DNA of 64,000 bases from the NCBI GenBank assembly GCA_017962085.1, contig JAGCWA010000024.1:62001-126000 (forward strand), in the 5' to 3' direction. The position numbers and the translations under genes are program-made. A model generated the notes under the pieces. The model worked only from the letters and a program-made list of their open reading frames with translations. It was not told the origin of the DNA and searched no databases. Origin of the DNA: Paludibacteraceae bacterium (GTDB lineage Bacteria > Bacteroidota > Bacteroidia > Bacteroidales > Paludibacteraceae). How positions within the stretch are numbered: position 1 is the first letter of the stretch; each line of letters begins with the position of its first letter. Positions 41,352 to 51,087 of the stretch are shown here, in pieces.

Positions 41352-42518
41352 TCATTTGTTTATCTTCCTGGCGCATAGCCAATTGGAAGGGTTGTTGTAG
41401 CCTATGCGGAAATTCAGGGTCCGTACGGAATCCGTCTCGTACCGCTCCATCAAGTCGTTTTGGTAAACATATTTGCCGAAAAGTTTCAGCGGCTTCATGT
41501 ATGTGCCGTACAGTGTGACATTCCAATCCTTCAAGTATTTGTATGGAATGCCTGAATCATCCTCGAGGATGGCCAAGGAGTGTTTCATGATCGCATCCCT
41601 GATCTTGGAGAAATAGGGCTTGTGCATCAGGTAGGAAGCGGCTTTCAGGTAGGTGACCACTTGGTGTTGGGGTAGGGTCGTCTCCAGAAAAGCGTTGAAG
41701 GACTCCTTGTAGCTGCGGTCGTGCAGATTAGCCGACATGTAATAGAGCGTCTGCTCGTGGGTCGGAGACTTGGGTTGGAAGAACTTGATCTCCGCCAAGA
41801 ACGGTTTCTTCCCGCCTGTGGTGTCGGTCAAGGTGCCGTCCTCCGCGATGTCCAAGAAGCGGGCCGAAATAATTTTGCAGTCCCTGTGGGCCATCAGCAT
41901 GGAGATGACAGGCAGTATACCGTCGATTTCCTCGCTACCAAAATCGTCGTGCATGGAGAGTGTTCGGAAGAAACTGCATTGCAGGTAGACGTTCAATGAG
42001 GAGGTGTATTTCCTGAAATAACTCTCTTCCGCGTTCATTGTGGTGTCAATCGTGCCTGTAGGTTCCAGTCCGGCTAGGAAATAGTAGTCCGCATCAGGGA
42101 ACAGGGTGATTGGATAGAGGAAGTCTGGTCCGCTGAAAGGATAAAAGACGAAGTCGCACAAGTTGCGCAAATCGCCCATGTCCTTGGACATCAGCGTGTC
42201 CGCCTTCCTTAGCGTGTTGGAGCTTGTCTTGATGAGCCCTCCGATTTTTTTCGAGTAGGACTGCCACATGTTTAGCTCTTCCTTCGTCAGTTTTGAGCTG
42301 TCGCACTCGATGCCCGCATAGAAACGGGCTGTTTTGTTTACCGCCTCATCCTCAACCAATTCTTTCACAATCGGTTTCTTCAAGGAATCCGGCACGATCT
42401 CCACCGTTGTGGAGTCTATATTTCCCCTGGGATTCTTCCCTAGGTTGGCATCCGCACAGCCAAGCAGTAGCGCCAGGCCTATGCAAACCAAACATTTCAT
42501 CAGTTTATTCATACTCAT
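41352..42518 (-). CDS. Putative lipoprotein of unknown function
   Basis: 388 residues. Lipobox ALLLGC with C21 after a hydrophobic signal. The mature part is mixed alpha/beta without recognised domains. ATG/stop overlap of 4 nt with the upstream permease gene and a 7-nt gap to the downstream hydrolase make permease-lipoprotein-hydrolase one transcriptional unit. The residues after C21 (ADANLG) are not the acidic surface-export signal, so a periplasmic-face anchor is more likely. Confidence 0.65.
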   Translation of the reverse strand: MSMNKLMKCLVCIGLALLLGCADANLGKNPRGNIDSTTVEIVPDSLKKPIVKELVEDEAVNKTARFYAGIECDSSKLTKEELNMWQSYSKKIGGLIKTSSNTLRKADTLMSKDMGDLRNLCDFVFYPFSGPDFLYPITLFPDADYYFLAGLEPTGTIDTTMNAEESYFRKYTSSLNVYLQCSFFRTLSMHDDFGSEEIDGILPVISMLMAHRDCKIISARFLDIAEDGTLTDTTGGKKPFLAEIKFFQPKSPTHEQTLYYMSANLHDRSYKESFNAFLETTLPQHQVVTYLKAASYLMHKPYFSKIRDAIMKHSLAILEDDSGIPYKYLKDWNVTLYGTYMKPLKLFGKYVYQNDLMERYETDSVRTLNFRIGYNNPSNWLCARKINK

Positions 42519-43834
42519 TTGTTGTATATCTTTTTGTTAATCCAATATAATATCAATCCGGAAAATATGGTGGCGAAACTCAGTATCGTCGTCCATGGGA
42601 TGTTGTCACCATTCGTGAAGTCCTCATAGAGCATATACGTGACCGACCATAAGATAATCACCGCGAAAAAGAGGATAGGCCATGGGTACGCCCATGTTCT
42701 GTATGGACGTGCCGCATCGGGGTATCTATGGCGGTGGACAATCACCCCGACGACCGACAGCAGTGCGCAAAGCGAAAGGACCACTCCCGTGTATTGTGTG
42801 ATGGCCCGGAATGAGCCGGAAAGGAGCATGACGGTGCTAACCAGCCACTGCACCCAAACCGATACGTACGGGCAACCCTTGTCGTTCTTTTTCGTCAGGA
42901 ACCGGAAGATCCGATGGTCCTCGCCCATTGCGGCGCCGACCCGTGGACCCACGAAAACCATGGAACTGATGCTGGAAATGAGCATTACGGTAATCAGAAG
43001 TCCCATGATCTCACCACCATTCTCTCCGAAGATATGTTTGGCGCAGATTAATCCTATCTCTATCTGCCCTGTCAGTTCCGACACGGGGGCGGTGCGCAGG
43101 AAAACCATGTTCAGGAAGAGGTACAGGACAGCCACGAAGGCGGTGCCGCAAAGCAAGGCGCGCGGGACGGTCCGTTGAGGGTTCTCCACATCTCCGGATA
43201 TATAGGCCGCCGCATTCCACCCCGAATAGGCATAGTAGACCCAGACGAGGGAGATGGCGAATTTAGGGGAGAAGACCTCCTGCAGGGAGAAGTCGCTCCA
43301 TCCGCTGAAATTGGCTGCGCCGCCTGGCTCAGCGATAAACCCGGCCACAATGAAGACCACGATGATGAAGATCTTCAGCAGGGTGAAGAACCGTTGCAAC
43401 CGTGTGCCTATCCGCACGTCGAACGCATGGATTAGGGTGATGAGCGTCAGCACGATCATGGCGAACAGTTTCGCGTTGAGCTGCGGAAATATATTGCCCA
43501 AGTAGGAACTCATGGCCATGCACGTCAATGCGACCGGTGCGGAGAATCCCACCACTAAGGAGGCCCAGCCGGAGACGAAGCCCAATGCGGGATGGTAGAT
43601 GACGGAAAGGTAGTTGTATTCCCCTCCGGAGCGGGGCATGGTGGCGCCCAATTCGCTATAGGCGATGGCTCCACAGAAGGCCGTCAGTCCTCCGATGATC
43701 CATATGAATGCGATGGTAAGGGGATTGGATAAGCCGACCAACTGGAATCCCAAGGAGGTGAAGACTCCCACCCCCACCATGTTGGCGACAACAAACGCCG
43801 CCGTCGTTTTAAAACCTATCTTCGTGCCTGACAT
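42515..43834 (-). CDS. APC-family amino-acid permease
   Basis: 439 residues, twelve predicted membrane helices. The start FKTTAAFVVANMVGVGVFTSLGF and GAIAYSELGATMPRSGGEYNYLS are typical of the APC superfamily, with the substrate-binding unwound segment MVGVGVF and the following glycine-rich helix. It most resembles LAT-type or basic amino-acid/polyamine permeases; the exact substrate is not readable. First gene of a permease-lipoprotein-hydrolase unit with a -7 box about 100 nt upstream. Confidence 0.88.
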   Translation of the reverse strand: MSGTKIGFKTTAAFVVANMVGVGVFTSLGFQLVGLSNPLTIAFIWIIGGLTAFCGAIAYSELGATMPRSGGEYNYLSVIYHPALGFVSGWASLVVGFSAPVALTCMAMSSYLGNIFPQLNAKLFAMIVLTLITLIHAFDVRIGTRLQRFFTLLKIFIIVVFIVAGFIAEPGGAANFSGWSDFSLQEVFSPKFAISLVWVYYAYSGWNAAAYISGDVENPQRTVPRALLCGTAFVAVLYLFLNMVFLRTAPVSELTGQIEIGLICAKHIFGENGGEIMGLLITVMLISSISSMVFVGPRVGAAMGEDHRIFRFLTKKNDKGCPYVSVWVQWLVSTVMLLSGSFRAITQYTGVVLSLCALLSVVGVIVHRHRYPDAARPYRTWAYPWPILFFAVIILWSVTYMLYEDFTNGDNIPWTTILSFATIFSGLILYWINKKIYNK

Positions 43835-43933
43835 ACACTGAATGTTAGATGAATAAACCGTTAGGTGGGTTTCTCAATACACAATCCGATTAGGTGGTGA
43901 AATCAATTCGCAAAACTCACCTGAAATAATGAA

Positions 43934-43941
43934 CAAAGATA
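43934..43941 (-). promoter_or_regulatory. Promoter -7 box for the permease unit
   Basis: Minus-strand TATCTTTG fits TAnnTTTG. It lies about 100 nt before the permease ATG, in the 234-nt divergent gap shared with the T9SS type B gene. Confidence 0.5.
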
Positions 43942-43984
43942 CATTTTTATATCGAAAAAACATTAGCGTCATGATTTAATATAT

Positions 43985-43992
43985 TATATTTG
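43985..43992 (+). promoter_or_regulatory. Promoter -7 box for the T9SS type B repeat protein
   Basis: TATATTTG fits TAnnTTTG, predicted start about 43997, giving a 5' UTR of about 70 nt. No TTTG at the expected upstream spacing. Confidence 0.5.
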
Positions 43993-44068
43993 CAATGTTT
44001 ATGAAATGTGTTTGTTATGGAACAATACAGTGGGGTGGGGTACATGTTAAAAAAGTGGTAAAATAAGA

Positions 44069-47000
44069 ATGAGAAAAAAAACGTTTTCTTTAGTATTTGC
44101 TGTCATTTCTATCCTGACGGTGAGTCGTGCAAGTTGGGCGCAGCAGTGTCCAATTCCTGATTTTGATGATGTGATCGCGTTTTGCACGCAGGATAACGAG
44201 TATGGTATTACATATCCGGCTGATACTACGTCCTTAAATGTGGATTTCTGGGGCACGAATGCCCTCGGTTGTTTAGGTTCCACACCTTCCCCCGCATGGT
44301 TTGCCATGCAGATTGCGGAGGATGGCCCTATATATATTGAGTTGTCCCATTCTGAATCGCAGGACATTGATTTTGCCTGCTTCGGACCTTTCGAAGGAAC
44401 TTCGAAGATTGACATGCTTAAAAAGGTCTGTTCGGCGTCTGAATATTATATGCAGCTTGAGACCCCGTGGCTGTCCGGGGGCGATCAATTCCCGTCCGAT
44501 TGTACGTATTCCCCTGAATTTGAGGCTATAAATGACTCGATTCAGAAATATCAAGACTTGATTGATGAAACATTTGTGAAAATGGATGAGCTGGAACAAT
44601 TGTATTACGATGATCAGATAACGTATGAAGAATACGACCAGATGGTTCTAACCCAAATTGATTTGTACTATTTGTACGATTCCTTAGTCTCACCATTCCT
44701 GTCATTAGACCCCCGGTACTATGACATCACATCCAATTGTTTCAGAAGCAAGTGGGATCAGTTCCCTAATGGACATGTGGTCGATTGTAGTTATAGTACG
44801 AATGCCAGGGAGATATGTCACATCGAAAATGCGAAAAAGGATGAGTGGTACATATTGCTTGTGACTAATTTCTCTCAAGTGGAGGGGACGATCTCTTTTT
44901 CGAACGTTGGGCAGTCTGTCCCGACGAATTGTGATATTATCATTGACGCAAGCGTGAACGATGTGTGTGAAGGTGGCGACATCAGTTTTTATGTCAACAA
45001 TGCTCCTAAAAACGCGACTTTCGTCTGGACTGGCCCTAATGGATTTTACTCCACGGATAAAAATCCTGTCATACCGGACGCTAGCAAAGAGCATGAGGGA
45101 ACCTATACCGTTCAGATGTGCGCTAACGGAATTTACTCGCCTGTTGTTCCTCTGGAGGTGAAGGTCAATCCTATTCGCCATGTGGATACGACCGTGACCA
45201 TCAAACGGGGAGAGTCTTTCCTGATTGGTGGTGATGCGCTTACCGATGAAGGTACTTATTCTTACCAATTGACCACGAAGGAGGGGTGTGACAGTCTTGT
45301 GACCCTCCACTTGAATGTCACATTGTTGGATATGACTTCCAATGGCCCTTTGTGTGAGAAAGAAACGCTTGTTTTAAGCGTGGAGGGCGGTTCTCCTGAC
45401 GCTGTTTTCAGTTGGACCACACCCCGCGGGAGTGTGTTGAATGGTAGTTCCATCTCTATCCCTGACGTGACAAGATACGATGGGGGACAATATCAGCTGA
45501 CGATGAGTGCGAATGGTAATGTTGAAAATGTCGGTAGCATTGATGTTGTGGTGCATCCGTTTTATATCGTGCAGATGGATACGGTTCTCCGCAGTGGTGA
45601 AACCATCACTTTGGGAACGCAGAATATCGTAGCTGATGGGATGTATACGGAAACACTCAAAACACTAAGCGGATGCGACTCGATTGTGACGCTTTTCGTG
45701 ACAGAGGTGGGAAAGAATTCTTTCTGCAATGCACCTCTCTGCGTGGGGGGCACTTTGACTATGTCTGTGTCTGACTTCTATCCGGAGAGTAGCCTCCATT
45801 GGTATGGACCGAACAACTTCACGCAGGATGGTGGCTTGGAGGTCACTATTGCGGACGTCAAAGCGAGTGATGCGGGCGAGTATGTGGTGAAAACGGACGT
45901 GTTCCTGAGTACGACGGGCGAAATGCTCGAATACTTCCGCATACCTGTTGAAATCTACGATAAAATCGAGGTCGACACTACCGTCACGATATTGACCGGG
46001 CAATCCTATGTCTTCGGATCCAAACAACTGACCGCGGAGGGTACATACACCGAGACTTTCTCCTCTGCACATGGCTGCGACAGCACTGTTCGCCTTACGC
46101 TTCAGGTGCTGGATCCAAGCGCTGCCATAAGCGCTAACGGACCGCTCTGCGAGGGTGATACCTTGGTGATTTCTCTTGCCTCCTGCAATGTTCCAAGTAG
46201 CGAACTGCTATGGTCCGGACCGAATAACTTCACGCAGGATGGCGGTTTGGAACTCACTATCAAGGGTGTCAAGGCAAGCGATGCGGGCGAGTACATTGTC
46301 AAGTCGAAGTTGGCCTTGGGCCCGACAACTAATCTGCAGGAGATAGCCCGCACGGTTGTTGAGGTATACGGTAAGGTTGAGGTTGACACTACGGTCACGA
46401 TATTGACCGGGCAATCCTACACCTTCGGTTCCAATCAGTTGACTACGGCGGGTACATACACCGAGACTTTCCTCTCCGCACAGGGGTGCGACAGTGTTGT
46501 GCACCTCACGCTTAAGGAGGAAAATCCAGATGCCTCTATTAGCAACAACGGACCGGTTTGTGAGGATGAGACATTGTCGATAACCGTCGTTTCCAACCAT
46601 TACCCGGAAAGCAGTCTCCATTGGTTCGGACCGAACAACTTCACGCAGGATGGTGGCTTTGAACTCACTATAAACGGTGCTAAGACAAGCGATGCGGGTG
46701 AATACATCGTCAAGACGGATCTCTTTCAGGGTGTGACGGGCGAACTGCAGGAAGTGGCCCGCACGGTTGTCGAGGTATATGGTAAAACCGAGGTCGACAC
46801 TACGGTCACGATATTGACCGGACAATCCTACACCTTCGGCTCCAATCAGTTGACTACGGCTGGAACCTACACCGAGAAGTTCCTTTCCGCACACGGGTGC
46901 GATAGTGTTGTGCACCTTACGCTTCTGGAGGAGACTCCGGAAGCTACCATCAGCAACAACGGACCGGTTTGTGAGGGTGATGTGCTCTCGATCATAGTCG

Positions 47001-48418
47001 CTTCCAAACATTACCCGGAAAGTAGTCTCCATTGGTTCGGACCGAACAATTTCACGCGGGACGGTGGCTTTGAGCTTACCATAAACGGGGCCAAGGCAAG
47101 CGACGCGGGCGAATACATCGTCAAGACGGACCTGTTCCAAGAGACGACAGGCGACCTGCAGGAGGTTGTCCGTACGGTGGTTGAAGTGTTTAATAAAATC
47201 GATGTTGATACTACCGCCACTATACTGACAGGAGAGTCTTACCTGTTCGGTTCCACGCAACTGACAGCGGGCGGAACGTACACCGAGACATTCCTTTCCG
47301 CTCAAGGGTGTGATAGCACTGTGCACCTTACGCTTAAGGAGGAAACGCCAAGCGCTACCATTAGCAACAACGGACCGCTCTGTGAGGATGAGACTTTGTC
47401 GATTGTAGTCACTTCCGATGATTACCCGGAAAGCACTCTACACTGGTTTGGACCGAACAACTTCACGCAGGATGGCGGTTTTGAAGTCACTATAAACGGA
47501 GCCAAGGCAAGCGATGCGGGCGAATACATCGTCAAGACGGACATGTTCCAAGGCGAGTTGAAAGAGGTTGTTCGTACGAAGGTCGATATATACAGCAAGA
47601 GCGACATCGACACTACCATCTCCATTCTGAGAGGGGAGTCTTACCCGTTTGGCTCCAACCAATTGACGACGGAGGGAACCTACACCGAGACATTCTCCTC
47701 CGAACATGGATGTGACAGTACTGTCCGTCTCGCCCTTAGGGTGGAGGAGTTGAATGTCACCATTAGTGATAACGGACCGCTCTGTGAGGGCGAGGCCCTG
47801 TCTTTGTCCGCCCAAGAGATCCCGGAGAGAGTGCAGGTTCAGTGGATAGGCCCTAAAGGGTTCGTCTCTAACGATCCTGACGTGACGATTACGAACGTTT
47901 CCGCAAGGGACAGCGGAACATACCAATTGGTGGTGTCTGTCATGGATAAAAGCCTTGACACGTTCTCCACCCATGTGGATGTCTACACCAAGGACAAGGT
48001 GACGCTGTTAGATTCTATGAGTGGCGACAGCTATATGTTCGGTGACATGCTTATCGAAAAGCCGGGTGTATATACCCTCTCTTTCCAAAACGAGCATGGG
48101 TGTGACAGTGTCGTCACGCTTCATTTGTCATGGGTGATGGATACTTTCCAGATCATTCCAGACCCCTATTTCACGCCGAACGGTGATGGCGTGAGGGATT
48201 CTTGGTACATCGAGAACATCGCCAAATATCCATCCACTGTTAAGATATTCGATAGATATGGAAAAATTATCAGACTCTATGAGATGTACGAAAACGAGAA
48301 TGGCTGGGATGGAAAGGATGAAAACGGCAAGGATGTGCCTGCTTCCGATTATTGGTATCTGATCAATAATAGCTATCAGGACACTGTGTTCGTGGGTCAT
48401 GTCACGGTGCTGCGGTGA
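44069..48418 (+). CDS. Large T9SS type B surface protein with tandem Ig-like/GCDS repeats
   Basis: 1449 residues. Signal peptide of about 24 residues, a Cys-containing N-terminal domain (to about 290), then a chain of beta modules. Each module pairs an Ig-like part (CEGxxLSI..LHWFGPNNFTQDGGFELTI..SDAGEYIVKT) with a part ending YTETFLSAQGCDSVVHLTL. From residue 635 four modules are almost identical copies of 137 residues (411 bp), the last shortened to 134. The final 85 residues (about 1365-1449) are the CHU_C/T9SS type B sorting domain: DPYFTPNGDGVRDSWYIENI..VKIFDRYGKII..GWDGKDENGKDVPASDYWYLI. Probably an adhesin or surface filament component; alone in its transcript. Confidence 0.88.
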   Translation: MRKKTFSLVFAVISILTVSRASWAQQCPIPDFDDVIAFCTQDNEYGITYPADTTSLNVDFWGTNALGCLGSTPSPAWFAMQIAEDGPIYIELSHSESQDIDFACFGPFEGTSKIDMLKKVCSASEYYMQLETPWLSGGDQFPSDCTYSPEFEAINDSIQKYQDLIDETFVKMDELEQLYYDDQITYEEYDQMVLTQIDLYYLYDSLVSPFLSLDPRYYDITSNCFRSKWDQFPNGHVVDCSYSTNAREICHIENAKKDEWYILLVTNFSQVEGTISFSNVGQSVPTNCDIIIDASVNDVCEGGDISFYVNNAPKNATFVWTGPNGFYSTDKNPVIPDASKEHEGTYTVQMCANGIYSPVVPLEVKVNPIRHVDTTVTIKRGESFLIGGDALTDEGTYSYQLTTKEGCDSLVTLHLNVTLLDMTSNGPLCEKETLVLSVEGGSPDAVFSWTTPRGSVLNGSSISIPDVTRYDGGQYQLTMSANGNVENVGSIDVVVHPFYIVQMDTVLRSGETITLGTQNIVADGMYTETLKTLSGCDSIVTLFVTEVGKNSFCNAPLCVGGTLTMSVSDFYPESSLHWYGPNNFTQDGGLEVTIADVKASDAGEYVVKTDVFLSTTGEMLEYFRIPVEIYDKIEVDTTVTILTGQSYVFGSKQLTAEGTYTETFSSAHGCDSTVRLTLQVLDPSAAISANGPLCEGDTLVISLASCNVPSSELLWSGPNNFTQDGGLELTIKGVKASDAGEYIVKSKLALGPTTNLQEIARTVVEVYGKVEVDTTVTILTGQSYTFGSNQLTTAGTYTETFLSAQGCDSVVHLTLKEENPDASISNNGPVCEDETLSITVVSNHYPESSLHWFGPNNFTQDGGFELTINGAKTSDAGEYIVKTDLFQGVTGELQEVARTVVEVYGKTEVDTTVTILTGQSYTFGSNQLTTAGTYTEKFLSAHGCDSVVHLTLLEETPEATISNNGPVCEGDVLSIIVASKHYPESSLHWFGPNNFTRDGGFELTINGAKASDAGEYIVKTDLFQETTGDLQEVVRTVVEVFNKIDVDTTATILTGESYLFGSTQLTAGGTYTETFLSAQGCDSTVHLTLKEETPSATISNNGPLCEDETLSIVVTSDDYPESTLHWFGPNNFTQDGGFEVTINGAKASDAGEYIVKTDMFQGELKEVVRTKVDIYSKSDIDTTISILRGESYPFGSNQLTTEGTYTETFSSEHGCDSTVRLALRVEELNVTISDNGPLCEGEALSLSAQEIPERVQVQWIGPKGFVSNDPDVTITNVSARDSGTYQLVVSVMDKSLDTFSTHVDVYTKDKVTLLDSMSGDSYMFGDMLIEKPGVYTLSFQNEHGCDSVVTLHLSWVMDTFQIIPDPYFTPNGDGVRDSWYIENIAKYPSTVKIFDRYGKIIRLYEMYENENGWDGKDENGKDVPASDYWYLINNSYQDTVFVGHVTVLR
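45971..47605 (+). repeat. 411-bp tandem coding repeats in the T9SS type B protein
   Basis: Units at 45971-46381, 46382-46792, 46793-47203 (411 bp each) and 47204-47605 (402 bp, one 9-bp deletion), each starting at the codons for VDTT. Long runs, such as ATATTGACCGGGCAATCCTA, are identical between units. More divergent modules flank the array. Confidence 0.88.
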
Positions 48419-48445
48419 TCGATTAATTGATATGATGATAAACGG

Positions 48446-48479
48446 AAGGCGGAACTGCTATGGAAAACAGTTCCGCCTT
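48446..48479. terminator. Hairpin between convergent genes
   Basis: AAGGCGGAACTG (48446-48457) pairs perfectly with CAGTTCCGCCTT (48468-48479), loop of ten bases, 28 nt after the stop of the type B protein gene. The following T-run is short. Confidence 0.75.
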
Positions 48480-48529
48480 TCTCATTTGCCTTGCCCGATG
48501 GTGGGGTAGGCAAACTTGGCCATGTGTTG

Positions 48530-50332
48530 TTACTTGTTGTTGATCAACAAAGGATAAACCTTACCTGCAGTATTCATAAGGAAGTAATAGCCGGTTTTCA
48601 ATTGGTTGCTGTAGGCGTTTTTCACGTTCACCGAACGGATGAACTTGCCATTCGCATCGTATGCATTGTAGAAACCATCAGGAATATTATTCGAATCAGC
48701 CGCTACATCATCCAAATCGTTGGAGATTGGTTCCGGGTCTGCCTCGAGCAAGTTGAACTCCAACTTATCCAGGTCAACCCAGTCGCCCGTGATTTCCACC
48801 TTCAGGACATGCACACCTTTGGTCAGTTTATTCAATGATGACTTTACAGTTGTGAAATCCTCCCAGCTGCCCGTGTTAGGCACCTCGATGAAACCGCCCG
48901 GTGTTCCGTCCGCACCAGGGATGATGAAGGTGTTGTCCATGTAGAGGGTGAAGGCGGATCCGTTCGAGCCAGAGGCGACAGTTGCCACCACCTCGTAGGT
49001 TCCTGTTTTCTGCACATCGACAGTATACTCGATCCATTCGCCCGTTTGGGTATAACCGACAGCCGTGTTGTTCATATCCACACCCTCGTTGCGGTCGCCT
49101 CCGTTTCTGTTTTGCTCGTCGCTGTCATGGTAAGCGTTTCCCTCGCCACCATAGTCGAACTCCTCCGCTTCGATCACACCAGGGATTAAAGCAGGTGTGC
49201 CGTTGAATGGAGTCTGAGGCTCAAGGATCTTGATCTTCTTCTTGGATGTGGTGTATTCCTTGCCGTTGGCGTCATAACCCACCACCCAGATGGAGTGTTC
49301 TCCGCGGGAGACATCCTCCCAGATGAACTCATCCTGGTCGCTCGCGATGATTTCATTATCCGCATAGATGTCGAATCTGGTAATATCCTCATTCTCCTTG
49401 TTCACACCGATTTGCACCTTGCCAGGCTCCGACTCGCTCAGCAATATTGTGGAAACGGATAGGTCCACGGACTGTACCGGGTTGTCACCCAACAACTCCA
49501 GCATCTTCTCTGCATACCTCTTACCCAATTCCTTGTATCCCTTTACGGAGAAGTGGTATTGGTCGCTCGCAGACTCACATCCATCCGAAGAGATGACGTA
49601 AGCCGTAGGGATGACATTCGGCACATTCGCGATGATCTGGTTGTGACCGCTACAAGGACCGGAGTGGCGCACCTCGCCCACCAACAACGGAACCTCTTCC
49701 GCATTCAAGCCCACATCGCTCAATATGGTGCCATAGACACCCTTCAGACGGTCTGGCCAATCGGTCTGACCAGAGTTGTTCTCTCCTTGGTGGATCAAGA
49801 TACCCTTGATGACACCCACCTCTTTGGCTAGTTTAGCCATCTCGATCATACGCTCATATGGGTTTCCTCCGTAGTCCCTCGCATAATTTTTCAACCAATC
49901 CGCCGCTGAGTTTATGTAGTTTACGCATCTGCTCTTCTCGAACAATTCGATGTCACATCCTCCACAAGCGACGACAACGACGCCCACGCGGATCTCCGGG
50001 TCAAGATTCTCCACCAGCGTGCGTCCGAAATTGTCGACAGGACCATAACCGATGCCATTGCCGTGGAAACAGCGGGCCAAAGGAGGAACCGCCGTATACC
50101 ATTGCCCCTTTTTCTTTCCGCAGGTTGAGCAATCATCCGCAGTGTAAATCCTTTGGAAGCGTTCACTCACACCTTGCGTCTCCGAACTAGGCACGGAAGC
50201 GTTACCCTCCATATTGGATTGTCCGAAACAAATGTAAATGTGAAAATTCGGGTCCGGATCAGCTTGAGCCAATGCCGTCATGCCGAAAAAGCATAGTGTA
50301 AACACTATGCGGAATAGTTTATTCTTTTTCAT
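48530..50332 (-). CDS. Exported carbohydrate esterase (SASA/CE6-type) with CBM6
   Basis: 600 residues. Signal peptide ends near ALAQA (about residue 24). An SGNH/SASA-type esterase domain follows, with the nucleophile in CFGQSNMEG (S39), the GGCDIELFEKSRC loop, HQGEN and the C-terminal DQYHFSVKGYKELG that supplies His. A linker beta domain (about 285-370) precedes a CBM6 (about 385-520; IEAEEFDYGGEGNAYHD..NTAVGYTQTGEWIEYTV). Domain content fits an acetyl esterase acting on plant xylan or similar acetylated sugars at the cell surface. The last 60 residues may be a sorting signal but I could not place them. Monocistronic; -7 box at 50361-50368. Confidence 0.85.
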   Translation of the reverse strand: MKKNKLFRIVFTLCFFGMTALAQADPDPNFHIYICFGQSNMEGNASVPSSETQGVSERFQRIYTADDCSTCGKKKGQWYTAVPPLARCFHGNGIGYGPVDNFGRTLVENLDPEIRVGVVVVACGGCDIELFEKSRCVNYINSAADWLKNYARDYGGNPYERMIEMAKLAKEVGVIKGILIHQGENNSGQTDWPDRLKGVYGTILSDVGLNAEEVPLLVGEVRHSGPCSGHNQIIANVPNVIPTAYVISSDGCESASDQYHFSVKGYKELGKRYAEKMLELLGDNPVQSVDLSVSTILLSESEPGKVQIGVNKENEDITRFDIYADNEIIASDQDEFIWEDVSRGEHSIWVVGYDANGKEYTTSKKKIKILEPQTPFNGTPALIPGVIEAEEFDYGGEGNAYHDSDEQNRNGGDRNEGVDMNNTAVGYTQTGEWIEYTVDVQKTGTYEVVATVASGSNGSAFTLYMDNTFIIPGADGTPGGFIEVPNTGSWEDFTTVKSSLNKLTKGVHVLKVEITGDWVDLDKLEFNLLEADPEPISNDLDDVAADSNNIPDGFYNAYDANGKFIRSVNVKNAYSNQLKTGYYFLMNTAGKVYPLLINNK

Positions 50333-50360
50333 GGTATACCTATAGCTTATTTGCTTTTCG

Positions 50361-50368
50361 CAAAAATA
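50361..50368 (-). promoter_or_regulatory. Promoter -7 box for the esterase gene
   Basis: Minus-strand TATTTTTG fits TAnnTTTG, 28 nt before the esterase ATG. Confidence 0.45.
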
Positions 50369-50524
50369 AGCAAACTTCCATGTTAAATATGTAATTTTTT
50401 AGGAGCGGAATAGGACATTTATATTAGTTGGCGTTTTTAATGGAATAGACTTCGAACAATTGTACGTTGTTTTTCCTCCAATTTTATTAAATTCGCGTCA
50501 GAGAAGAACGTTGAAATTTGAAAG

Positions 50525-51058
50525 ATGATGAAGGTAAAGGATAAAAATTTTGTCGAGATGCTCTCCAAGGAGGATATCTCCAGCATTGTGGATCGTTTGG
50601 CGACGGCTCTGAATGCGGACATGGCGGGGAAGAATCCCTATTTCCTTGTGATGATGAACGGGGCTGTGTTCTTTGCGACGGATCTCCTGCGACGGATCAC
50701 CATACCTTGTGGTTTGGCTTTCGTGAAATACACTTCATACGAGGGTATGCGCTCCACGGGAAAGGTGACGGCTGTTCTTCCTGTTCCGGCGGATGTGAAG
50801 GGCCGGAATGTGGTGGTCGTGGAGGATATCGTCGATACGGGCGAGACCATGAAGGCTTTCTTGACGGAGGTGCAGCGTTATGCGCCGGAGTCGGTCCGCA
50901 TCGTCTCTTTCTTGGCGAAGCCGGCCGCGATGAAGCATCCGCTCTTGATCGATTATGTGGGGAAGGAGATCGGAAACGAGTTCGTCCTAGGCTATGGCCT
51001 CGATTACGACGGCTTGGGCAGGAATGTTCCTGAACTGTTGGTCTATGACGGAAAATAA
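50525..51058 (+). CDS. hpt: Hypoxanthine phosphoribosyltransferase
   Basis: 177 residues, type I phosphoribosyltransferase. The PRPP-binding motif VVVEDIVDTGETM is complete and the flexible loop (FVKYTSYEGMRSTGKV) and the purine-binding end LGYGLDYDGLGRNVPEL are typical of HPRT. Salvages hypoxanthine and guanine. Placed 29 nt before adk, a pairing often seen in Bacteroidales. Confidence 0.93.
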   Translation: MMKVKDKNFVEMLSKEDISSIVDRLATALNADMAGKNPYFLVMMNGAVFFATDLLRRITIPCGLAFVKYTSYEGMRSTGKVTAVLPVPADVKGRNVVVVEDIVDTGETMKAFLTEVQRYAPESVRIVSFLAKPAAMKHPLLIDYVGKEIGNEFVLGYGLDYDGLGRNVPELLVYDGK

Positions 51059-51087
51059 AAAGTGAAACTGATTTAAATAATAGAATA

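Noticed and set aside
46208..47326. 372-codon minus-strand frame inside the type B repeat gene, itself showing repeats
   Set aside because: Its repetition merely mirrors the 411-bp coding repeats of the plus-strand gene.
45971..47605. Regular long repeats that might suggest a CRISPR-like array
   Set aside because: Units are 411 bp, contiguous without spacers, in frame and coding.
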